Below are positions 1-5,470 of a stretch of DNA of 9,230 bases, in pieces. The notes beneath the pieces were generated by a model, which made no database searches, was not told the origin of the DNA, and saw nothing but the letters and a program-made list of their open reading frames with translations. A program made the translations under genes and the position numbers. This DNA comes from Deltaproteobacteria bacterium (GTDB lineage: Bacteria > Desulfobacterota > DSM-4660 > Desulfatiglandales > B25-G16). The stretch's first letter is position 1. Each line of letters begins with the position of its first letter. Location of the stretch: NCBI GenBank assembly GCA_019308645.1, contig JAFDHR010000213.1, positions 1 to 9,230 on the forward strand, written 5' to 3'.

Positions 1-269
1 ACTACCTCCATGTCACTGGTAACCTTTGTCTGGCAAGCCAGGACAAAGCCTTCGTTGAGCTCCTCTTTTGATAAAAAGCCGATGGAATGCTTGTCTGCCA
101 AAACCTTACCATTGGTAACCTGAACTCGGCATTTGCCACAGATACCTTTTCCTCCACAAAGGGAGTTAATATATGCGCCAGCCTTTTCCGCTGCCTGCAT
201 CAGGGTAATCCCTGCTTCGATTTCAACCTCTTTCCAATCAGGTAAAAATGTAACTTTATGCATACCCAT
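1..269 (-). CDS. [2Fe-2S] ferredoxin domain, N-terminus of a probable RACo-type corrinoid activation protein (DUF4445/ASKHA), cut by window edge
   Basis: Partial gene: 89 full codons are visible and the frame stays open to the left edge. Residues 38-47 read CGGKGICGKC and Cys79 lies in LACQT, giving the C-x5-C-x2-C-xn-C pattern of plant-type [2Fe-2S] ferredoxin domains. In Desulfobacterota and acetogens this N-terminus usually opens a long protein with a C-terminal ASKHA ATPase domain (RACo) that reductively reactivates Co(II) corrinoid proteins of methyltransferase systems. The ATPase part would lie outside the window, so the full identity is inferred. The ATG at 269 follows a strong GGAGGAG ribosome site (277-283), 22 bases after the stop of the Cys-rich gene, so the two are very probably co-transcribed. 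A stand-alone ferredoxin or another ferredoxin-domain oxidoreductase is the main alternative. Confidence 0.75.
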   Translation of the reverse strand, partial: MGMHKVTFLPDWKEVEIEAGITLMQAAEKAGAYINSLCGGKGICGKCRVQVTNGKVLADKHSIGFLSKEELNEGFVLACQTKVTSDMEV

Positions 270-291
270 AAATCATCTCCTCCATTTTACA

Positions 292-507
292 CTACTCTTT
301 CTTCTCACCAGTAGCTGCTTTCTCCAGACGGTAGCGTTTCTCACTCTTTTTACACAGTTCCCATATCATACATGATGACCTAAATTTACAATACACGCAG
401 GGATCTGTGCAGGCCTCACAATTATCCAGACATTCCTGACAGTATCCTACTCCCATCTTCTGGCATATTACCCTGGCTTCCCTATCGGGATGATAACGAC
501 ACTGCAT
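292..507 (-). CDS. Small Cys-rich, B-box-like zinc-binding protein (71 aa)
   Basis: The protein has ten Cys (3, 15, 23, 26, 30, 33, 37, 40, 46, 52) plus His6. It opens with C-x2-H-P...C...C-x2-C, which resembles the B-box-type zinc motif of many bacterial proteins. A second cluster of spaced cysteines (C30-x2-C33-x3-C37-x2-C40, C46, C52) follows, then a charged Lys/Glu-rich tail. No signal peptide or membrane segment is seen, so it should be cytoplasmic and bind zinc or possibly an Fe-S cluster. It sits 24 bases after the ptsI-like stop and 22 bases before the [2Fe-2S] protein. It has no clear Shine-Dalgarno sequence of its own, so coupling to upstream translation is likely. The operon position suggests an accessory role for the corrinoid or ferredoxin module. 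The exact function is not recognisable. Confidence 0.8.
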   Translation of the reverse strand: MQCRYHPDREARVICQKMGVGYCQECLDNCEACTDPCVYCKFRSSCMIWELCKKSEKRYRLEKAATGEKKE

Positions 508-531
508 ATTGAAATCTGTTTCAAGTACATA

Positions 532-2256
532 TTAGTCCACAGTAGGCTTAATTGATGAAACACGTAAATCTGTGTTTTCTATGGCATTACGGACTGGTTG
601 AGCAGAAGTTGGCGTGATACTAAGAGACCTGAAGCCCAGGCTGAGTAAAAGAGGGACAAGTTCTGGATGCGAAGCGCCCTCACCGCATATTGTCACGTTC
701 TCTTCCTTACCCAATTCAGCGGCCCGTTCTATGATGAATCCCAGCAACCAGAGAAACGCCTTGTTCTTAAAGTTCTCGTACCTGAGAACAACATCGTTAT
801 TTCGATCAGCTGCCACGAAGTACTGGAGCAGATCGTTTGTCCCAACGTTGACAAAATCTACCTCCGCCAATATATCGCCGACACTTATCGCTGCAGCAGG
901 TATTTCAATCATGGCGCCGATTTGAATCTCTTCAGAAAACGGCTTATCTTCGGCACGCAGTTGCTCTTTAACACTTTCCAAGAGACGCTTTATTTCTCTT
1001 ATGTCATCCACCGTGGTAATCATCGGAAATAATATGCCGACTGGGAATCCAACAGCGGCAAGAAGAATGGCACGCAATTGAGTCTGAAGTTCATCGGGGC
1101 GCTGCAAGAGGTGCCTGCGCACCCCTCGAACCCCCAGGGCAGGATTTTGCCCGGTGCAGTAATGAAGATCAGGAATTTTCTTATCCCCGCCGATATCAAA
1201 TGTACGGATCACCACCCGTCTCCCGCCAGCGGCACTGAAAACGTAATGATAAATGTCGTATTGTGCCTGCTCTGTCGGAAAGCTTTCCGTCTCCAAGACA
1301 AAAAACTCTGTGCGAAATAGTCCAACCCCTTCAAGCCGATTGCGGAGCACGAGTTGGATTTGATCTGGATTATTGATATTCGCCATCAAACGAATATCAA
1401 AGCCATCTTTTGTACGGGAACTAATTGGAGGTGAAGGAGGCAATTCTTCAGGGAGCTCCAGCTCCTGTTTCAAGGCAATATATTGTTGAACGGTTTCGGG
1501 TTCCGGTCGAATGATAACAACGCCGTTGACTGCATCAACAATCACCTGATCCCCTTCTATAGCAGACTCCCTGAGGCCTTTCACACCACCTATGGCCGGG
1601 ATTCCAAAACCTTGAAGAAGGATTGCTGCATGGGATGAGAGGGCGGCGCTCTCAGTGGCAAATGCAACGGAGTGGAAACGACGGGCCTCCATGACTGAAG
1701 ATGGGAAAAGGTTGTCGGAGATGAGAACTTCCGATTTCCCACTCTGCCGTAAAACTTTTTTGTAGGTCTCAGGGGTTGGAGAAAGAGCATCTACAATGCT
1801 TGCAACTAAATCACGAATGTCTTCTGCGCGGGACATGAGATATGGACTCCTGCTTGCCTCCAACCCTGCGATGATCTGCTCACCTTCCACCTCAAGGGCC
1901 CATGCTGCATTCTTGTAGTCGGCTAAAATCCTGGAAAGCACCGCCTTATGAAACTGCTCATCTGTCAGCATTGCTTCGTGGGTTTTCAATATGAGTGAGG
2001 AACTAAGAGATGAACCGGCATGGGCCTCTTCGATGTGTTCGAGGAGATGTTCAGTAACAAGCTTTACTGCCTTGCTGTAACGTTGTTGCTCTGATTGCAC
2101 CTGGCTTGCAACTATCTCGTTTCTTGGAACAATGAATTCTCGATCGAGAACCCGCACCTGTCCAATGCCGATACCAGGGCAGATCGTAATGCCTCTCAGC
2201 TTGGTCTCATTCTCAGTTTCAAACCGAGTATCTTCAGGTAGCTCTTTTTTGTCCAT
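532..2256 (-). CDS. PtsI-like phosphoenolpyruvate-protein phosphotransferase (Enzyme I family)
   Basis: Enzyme I takes phosphate from PEP onto a histidine and passes it to HPr or a related carrier in the cytoplasm. The family layout is complete. Numbered from the GTG at 2268 (subtract 4 for the start used here): the N-terminal LRGITICPGIGIG strand; the helical HPr-binding subdomain with ILKTHEAMLTD (about 93-103); the phosphohistidine loop SSHAAIL (His213); and the PEP-binding barrel with EGVGLFRTEF (313-322), RTFDIGGDK (355-363), NPALGVRGVR, GAMIEIPAA, VGTNDLLQYFVAADRN and CGEG (Cys528). Length is near the usual 570-575. I chose the ATG at 2256 because AGGTGA (2265-2270) lies 8 bases upstream; the GTG at 2268 lies inside that site. 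No HPr, EIIA or DhaM is visible. The active-site loop reads AALSSH where E. coli Enzyme I has GGRTSH. Confidence 0.9.
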   Translation of the reverse strand: MDKKELPEDTRFETENETKLRGITICPGIGIGQVRVLDREFIVPRNEIVASQVQSEQQRYSKAVKLVTEHLLEHIEEAHAGSSLSSSLILKTHEAMLTDEQFHKAVLSRILADYKNAAWALEVEGEQIIAGLEASRSPYLMSRAEDIRDLVASIVDALSPTPETYKKVLRQSGKSEVLISDNLFPSSVMEARRFHSVAFATESAALSSHAAILLQGFGIPAIGGVKGLRESAIEGDQVIVDAVNGVVIIRPEPETVQQYIALKQELELPEELPPSPPISSRTKDGFDIRLMANINNPDQIQLVLRNRLEGVGLFRTEFFVLETESFPTEQAQYDIYHYVFSAAGGRRVVIRTFDIGGDKKIPDLHYCTGQNPALGVRGVRRHLLQRPDELQTQLRAILLAAVGFPVGILFPMITTVDDIREIKRLLESVKEQLRAEDKPFSEEIQIGAMIEIPAAAISVGDILAEVDFVNVGTNDLLQYFVAADRNNDVVLRYENFKNKAFLWLLGFIIERAAELGKEENVTICGEGASHPELVPLLLSLGFRSLSITPTSAQPVRNAIENTDLRVSSIKPTVD

Positions 2257-2264
2257 TTTCATAA

Positions 2265-2270
2265 TCACCT
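2265..2270 (-). promoter_or_regulatory. Ribosome binding site that decides the ptsI-like start
   Basis: On the minus strand AGGTGA lies 8 bases before the ATG at 2256. The in-frame GTG at 2268 overlaps this site, and the ATG at 2262 is only 2 bases from it. Initiation at 2256 (574 residues) is therefore the best choice. Confidence 0.5.
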
Positions 2271-2280
2271 ACACCGGCTA

Positions 2281-2313
2281 CTCTTAAGTTCGCATTCAAC
2301 GAACTCTTAAGAG
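2281..2313 (-). repeat. Imperfect inverted repeat in the leader of the ptsI-like gene
   Basis: Arms 2281-2292 and 2300-2313 pair over 12 bases, with two unpaired bases (2304-2305) and a 7-base loop. The arms are built on CTCTTAAG, which also occurs as a direct repeat at 2281-2288 and 2304-2311; 2304-2313 is itself palindromic. It lies about 25 bases upstream of the chosen ATG and has no following U-run on the minus strand, so it is not a standard intrinsic terminator. An RNA hairpin near the ribosome site or an operator are both possible. The rest of the 2269-2418 gap shows nothing convincing. Confidence 0.45.
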
Positions 2314-2418
2314 AAATTAAAAGCAGACGGTATGTGTCTTGCCTACTCCACAGTTGAGTTATATCAGCCGACCGCATGTTGTCTTTACGTTAAAAAAATT
2401 TTTACTTTTCCTCCACTA

Positions 2419-2775
2419 TCATTTACTGAGTAATTCAAGCTGTTTTATTGTTTTCTCTGCAACCATCTTTTCCTTGTTAAAATGTTTTATCATTCGATTA
2501 AGACATTTCTGCCTTTCTTTATCACCACCAAGATATTTTTCGCAGGCATCCATAAAATACTTTGTTTCTTCAACATTTGATTTCACTTCATCTGATACTT
2601 TTTCACTATCGTGTCTTACTGCTTCCTGATCGCATACATCGTGGCACCTACCACAGTGGATACAATCATTCATATCTATTTCTGCCACTTCATCTTCCAT
2701 CACTATTGTATCTACCGGGCATTCTTCAACGCATATTCCACATCCTATACACATACCCTTGTCTATCCATGGCAT
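2419..2775 (-). CDS. 2x[4Fe-4S] ferredoxin with C-terminal helical tail (118 aa)
   Basis: This is a cytoplasmic low-potential electron carrier. Two cluster motifs are visible: CIGCGICVEECP (Cys9, 12, 15, 19) and CIHCGRCHDVCDQ (Cys38, 41, 44, 48). Together they make a bacterial two-cluster ferredoxin domain in the first 50 residues. The remaining roughly 65 residues are rich in Lys and Glu, predicted helical, with extra Cys at about 78 and 91. They are not part of a normal ferredoxin and may mediate partner binding. The second motif ends in C-D where most ferredoxins have C-P. The start is well supported by AAGGAGGAG six bases before the ATG. It lies 45 bases after the DUF1638 gene and upstream of the ptsI-like gene, and could feed electrons to the [2Fe-2S] activator-like protein downstream. 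That electron route is inference. Confidence 0.9.
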   Translation of the reverse strand: MPWIDKGMCIGCGICVEECPVDTIVMEDEVAEIDMNDCIHCGRCHDVCDQEAVRHDSEKVSDEVKSNVEETKYFMDACEKYLGGDKERQKCLNRMIKHFNKEKMVAEKTIKQLELLSK

Positions 2776-2820
2776 ATTTATCTCCTCCTTTACAGTGTAA
2801 TAATGTGTGATATGTAAATC

Positions 2821-3471
2821 TCAATCGTCCTCTTGTAATTGGTGAAGCTGATCAAGTAATTTTTTCTTAAATCTGTCGAGGGTACTCTCGTGAGGAATAA
2901 TCGGGATAGCCATCCAGTCAGAATATTCAAGAATTTCCTCTGTATGTTCCTCTATATAGTGATCAAAGAAACCTATCCCATCGAGGACAATCGCCCCTCC
3001 AGTATGCTTTGGAAAGTTTTCGTTTGCCAGTCCTATATCCCAGTCCTTAAATACATGCTTTCTAAATAATATCCACCCCGGTGTCATCCACCACACCTTT
3101 TCCCCCTTGCTTATCTCTTCCCTTTCATCTTTACCGGCGAGCATATCGACACAATGAGATGCCTGCACCCTTACAATCCCTTCACCCTGTTCCTTAATAA
3201 TGGTATCTATCGTCCTAAAAAGGTCAACGGAGTTGACATAGCAAAACTGCCCCCCATAGACAACGATAATCTTATTTGAGTATTCCCGTGCCTTCTTGAT
3301 TCTATCTATAAGCTGTGTTTCTAATTCCCTCGGAATCTCATGAAGCCCAGGAGTGGTGAACAAGACCTTTTTGGCATCTAAGAATCCCTCCTTTTTCAGG
3401 TAGTTTATCTCCGGGGTTAAGGTCCCACATGCGACGATGACGCAATCCTTAAAAGAGTTATCTGTTTTCAT
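2821..3471 (-). CDS. DUF1638 family protein (216 aa)
   Basis: I assign DUF1638 from recognisable blocks: VACGTL near the N-terminus (residues 13-18), IVVYGGQFC (69-77), ASHCVDMLAGKDE (104-116) and WWMTPGWI (127-134). Length fits the family. No signal peptide or membrane segment is seen. The biochemical function of DUF1638 is not established. The family is frequent in methanogenic archaea and anaerobic bacteria, often near corrinoid methyltransferase genes, and the Cys/His positions suggest a metal or cofactor role. The ATG at 3471 has GGAG five bases upstream. A perfect 17-bp inverted repeat lies 33 bases upstream of this start. The gene appears to lead a run that continues through ferredoxin, the PtsI-like protein, the Cys-rich protein and the [2Fe-2S] protein, with gaps of 45, about 160, 24 and 22 bases. 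Confidence 0.8.
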   Translation of the reverse strand: MKTDNSFKDCVIVACGTLTPEINYLKKEGFLDAKKVLFTTPGLHEIPRELETQLIDRIKKAREYSNKIIVVYGGQFCYVNSVDLFRTIDTIIKEQGEGIVRVQASHCVDMLAGKDEREEISKGEKVWWMTPGWILFRKHVFKDWDIGLANENFPKHTGGAIVLDGIGFFDHYIEEHTEEILEYSDWMAIPIIPHESTLDRFKKKLLDQLHQLQEDD

Positions 3472-3495
3472 TTTTCTCCAATCATTTTTTAAGAA

Positions 3496-3628
3496 TTAAA
3501 TTGATAGACTACATTCATAGTGGCTATGAATGTAGTCTATAGCCTTATCCACTTTCCTGAAATTTCCCCTTAAGCATTTTTTTGTTAATCAAACCAGCTC
3601 TTTTGTCTATTCTTTTACATCCATTGCA
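3496..3628 (-). pseudogene. C-terminal remnant of a second FMN/4Fe-4S/FAD oxidoreductase gene
   Basis: Read on the minus strand and ending at TAA (3496-3498), the last codons give KAIDYIHSHYECSLSI. The intact oxidoreductase at 6977-8866 ends RAMDAIHSAYECALSV. From Gly607 of the intact protein, 12 of 23 residues are identical. A hand alignment of the last 63 bases gives about 46 matches. Further upstream the similarity continues through frameshifts (AATAGAC near 3610-3617 matches the codons for Asn594-Arg596 of the intact gene), and in-frame stops appear, so the gene is dead. No start codon or N-terminal part is present. It fills most of the gap between the 218-residue protein and the DUF1638 gene. 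Confidence 0.7.
3504..3540. repeat. Perfect 17-bp inverted repeat with 3-base loop
   Basis: atagactacattcatag (3504-3520) is followed by tgg and then its exact reverse complement (3524-3540). It lies inside the oxidoreductase C-terminal remnant, 33 bases upstream of the DUF1638 start. The matching bases of the intact oxidoreductase gene (about 6985-7021) pair only around the central ctcatag/ctatgaa. There is no T-run on either side, so it is not a typical intrinsic terminator. It may be an operator, an mRNA leader hairpin or a barrier between the two gene groups. Confidence 0.85.
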
Positions 3629-3662
3629 AAAAAAGCCAGGCCACAGACACCCATACCCTTCC

Positions 3663-4319
3663 TTAAATTATTACAGACGGGTTTAGCTCATAGATTGGTG
3701 ATGTTGCTCCGAGTACATCTGGAATAGAGCCCAACTTGGGGCTTATAATGCCTGCTGCTTTAAGCTCTGCTATCAGCGCATCAACCCTATTATTCAGACC
3801 AAACTGGAGACATATCTTCTTTATTTGATTGCTATTAATTTTATAATCAGTCGCCTTTTCGACAATGCTCCCTACAAATCCAGGAATTTGTTCCCAGTCT
3901 GGATCTCCAAATTCATTAAAGAGTTCTATTATGGTGTTTTTAGGATCCCATCTACCTGTATCAAGTGCATGTTTTACTAAATATCGTATCAGATTTGGAA
4001 TTTCATATATCTCTCCATCCTTAAGCAATAACAATCGATCCTCCCAGGCAGAACTCTTAGTTGTCCTCACTGCCAAAAGTAATCTCCATTTTTCAGCCAG
4101 AAGAAGGACATCCTCTGGATCATCCTTGATAATCTCCTTTATTTTCTGATAAGATGTACGACCCTCTACAGCGGCATAAGTAAGCACCTGAGACAATTTT
4201 TTAGTAATTTCTCCAGTGCCAAGAATGCCACGCAAGGCCCTTTCTAAGCGATCGTAAGAACGCCGACTCGTTTGCTGATTCCCCATCAATCCTCTTTGTC
4301 CTTCAGTTTCCCGTGACAT
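3663..4319 (-). CDS. Hypothetical protein with a possible C-terminal winged-helix-like region (218 aa)
   Basis: I do not recognise this protein. It is soluble, has no signal peptide and contains only one Cys (in KKICLQFGL). The N-terminal part is basic, the middle is helical (KIKEIIKDDPEDVLLLAEKW, then LLLLKDGEIYEIPNLIRYLV). The last 60 residues (INSNQIKKICLQFG, then RVDALIAELKAAGIISPKL) have the helix-turn-helix-like rhythm of small DNA- or protein-binding modules. A regulator is therefore conceivable but unproven. The ATG at 4319 has no ribosome site; an internal ATG at 4286 (MGNQQTS) is preceded by AGAGG four bases away and may be the true start, giving 207 residues. It is followed directly by the oxidoreductase remnant and belongs to the block bracketed by the two remnants. 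Confidence 0.65.
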   Translation of the reverse strand: MSRETEGQRGLMGNQQTSRRSYDRLERALRGILGTGEITKKLSQVLTYAAVEGRTSYQKIKEIIKDDPEDVLLLAEKWRLLLAVRTTKSSAWEDRLLLLKDGEIYEIPNLIRYLVKHALDTGRWDPKNTIIELFNEFGDPDWEQIPGFVGSIVEKATDYKINSNQIKKICLQFGLNNRVDALIAELKAAGIISPKLGSIPDVLGATSPIYELNPSVII

Positions 4320-4471
4320 TTAGAGCACAATGCATCATTTTTATTAAGCCTCTTTTATTCAGAGCCCACATGCTCAATGTATAGTTTCTTCCATGCATAA
4401 CCCTGAAGCGCCAGGGTCATTTGCTAAAGAGTGACTGACATAGATAAGGGGAAAACATTAAAAAATATCAA

Positions 4472-4588
4472 TCAGGTCATAATACCGGTAGATTTACCCA
4501 TATCCAGCTCATTGGAGCGTTTTGACCTTATCTTCGGTTTAATTACTTCCTTTAAGAAACGCAATGCATCTTCGGCATCATTGTCCAT
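4472..4588 (-). CDS. Possible small protein (38 aa), unrecognised
   Basis: The ATG at 4588 opens 38 codons (MDNDAEDALRFLKEVIKPKI...) ending in TGA at 4472. AGAGG lies 8 bases upstream, a workable ribosome site, and the start is only 19 bases after the stop of the zinc-ribbon gene, so it would be a natural operon partner. The sequence is a plausible amphipathic acidic-then-basic helix with no Cys and no membrane segment. It could also be the truncated front of a formerly longer protein. No function can be assigned. Confidence 0.45.
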   Translation of the reverse strand: MDNDAEDALRFLKEVIKPKIRSKRSNELDMGKSTGIMT

Positions 4589-4607
4589 GAGTATCGCCTC
4601 TGGTTAC

Positions 4608-4823
4608 CTACCGTGTCATTGGCGCCCCACATTTAGGGCACTTAATCTCGTAGCAGGGGGAACCTGTCTGGTGAGTAGTTCTATAGCCACAATTAGGGCA
4701 TACGCATTCTCCACCCGTTCCGAGTCCACTGCCGCCCATTCTGCCACGACCTCCGCCTCGTCCAAGGCCCCTTCCAGTTCCCGGGCCTCCTCCGGCCGGT
4801 CCTGTGCCATCTCCTCTTGGCAT
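4608..4823 (-). CDS. Gly-rich N-terminus (DUF5320-like) zinc-ribbon protein (71 aa)
   Basis: The protein starts MPRGDGTGPAGGGPGTGRG, a signature of small Gly/Arg-rich proteins (DUF5320-like) common in sulfate reducers and other anaerobes. The last 32 residues form a zinc ribbon: C42-x2-C45, H51-x5-C57 and C62-x2-C65 (CPNCG...HQTGSPC...CPKCG), with an extra Cys40. It should bind one zinc in the cytoplasm. Relatives often sit beside NifX/NifB-type or MRP-type ATP-binding iron-sulfur genes, but none are here and the role is unknown. The start is certain: AGGAGG lies 8 bases before the ATG. The Gly-rich half is much more GC-rich than its surroundings because of Gly and Arg codons, which also creates long meaningless open frames across it. 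Confidence 0.85.
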   Translation of the reverse strand: MPRGDGTGPAGGGPGTGRGLGRGGGRGRMGGSGLGTGGECVCPNCGYRTTHQTGSPCYEIKCPKCGAPMTR

Positions 4824-4921
4824 CTAAATCGCCTCCTTTCTTAATTCCTTTATAACTACAATTTAATTACGAACGTCAAATATTCAATCCAATCTGGTCT
4901 TGTTTGTAAGAATCATCCTGT

Positions 4922-5470
4922 TTAAAAAATATAAGTCTTTTCACCGGCATATACCGGTACTTTAAGCCAGTTCTCTATAGGCACAAACGGGCACACATAG
5001 TTCACGCTAAAGGCACACCATGGATTATATTCCATATTCAGGTCAAGAACCCATTTTCCTTCAGGCGTACGATCTTTCTGATAATCAAGATCAAGATACC
5101 GCCCCGCTCCATACGTCTCCTTGCCACTGGTAGCATCCTTAAACGGGATAAACAGTCGCTCCTCATTGGGGTCGCTCTTATATGTCTGAAGCGTACATTC
5201 CGCATCACCTATTCGGAAGTGAAATTCCCCCCATCGTATCATGCCCCGCATATTTCCACCGGTGTCCTCAATCTGCACCACTTGTTTGTCGCTATGCTGA
5301 TGGAGTTCAAGCTCGAATCGATTACCTATGTCTGGGGGATAATAGTCAAGTCCTTTAAAACTACTCCGTTCCTCGAAAGGAATTGGTGACTGAGGATGCT
5401 CTCTAAAGAATCTGTCCTTATTTTCACGCTCTTGTTGGTAACGATCTGTCCATTCAGAAATTTCCATCAT
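4922..5470 (-). CDS. DUF1684 family protein (182 aa)
   Basis: The family is recognised from two strongly conserved blocks: LFIPFKDATSGKETYGAGRY (106-125) and LDLNMEYNPWCAFSVNYVCP (142-161), followed by PIENWLKVPVYAGEK. The N-terminal W-x-D-R...KDRFFREHPQSPIP element is also typical. Length is in the family range. There is no signal peptide or membrane span, so it is probably cytoplasmic. DUF1684 proteins have no established reaction; the conserved Cys152 and Cys160 and aromatic residues suggest a binding pocket. The ATG at 5470 overlaps the stop of the MFS gene as ATGA, and GGAG sits 8 bases upstream inside the MFS gene, so translation of the two is coupled. That coupling suggests the DUF1684 protein acts on, or senses, whatever the transporter moves. 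Confidence 0.9.
   Translation of the reverse strand: MMEISEWTDRYQQERENKDRFFREHPQSPIPFEERSSFKGLDYYPPDIGNRFELELHQHSDKQVVQIEDTGGNMRGMIRWGEFHFRIGDAECTLQTYKSDPNEERLFIPFKDATSGKETYGAGRYLDLDYQKDRTPEGKWVLDLNMEYNPWCAFSVNYVCPFVPIENWLKVPVYAGEKTYIF

Noticed and set aside
614..1032. Plus-strand open frames opposite the ptsI-like gene
   Set aside because: They are antisense shadows of conserved Enzyme I motifs, with no family resemblance.
2254..2377. Short minus-strand frame starting MRSADITQLW between the ferredoxin and ptsI-like genes
   Set aside because: It has no ribosome site, it runs out of frame into the ptsI-like start, and I see no recognisable homology.
2384..2400. Minus-strand AAAAATTTTTTT run after the ferredoxin gene as a terminator
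   Set aside because: No GC-rich stem precedes the T-run, so intrinsic termination is not supported.
3504..3540. The 17-bp palindrome as a transposon end or insertion-sequence inverted repeat
   Set aside because: No transposase gene is in the window, no second copy of the arm is seen at a distance, and the arms match the oxidoreductase coding sequence instead.
4392..4417. accctg/cagggt 6-bp hairpin and a 21-codon minus-strand frame (ending LYIEHVGSE) around it
   Set aside because: The stem is short, has no T-run on either strand and the frame has no ribosome site. It may be a gene remnant, but I cannot match it to anything.
4616..4810. Minus-strand alternative frame within the zinc-ribbon gene
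   Set aside because: It lies wholly inside the zinc-ribbon frame, lacks its Cys motifs, and arises from GC-rich Gly/Arg codons.
4431..4844. Plus-strand open frame of 137 codons across the zinc-ribbon gene
   Set aside because: It is the antisense of a well-supported gene; its Ser/Ala-rich sequence is the mirror of the Gly/Arg-rich codons, and it has no convincing ribosome site.
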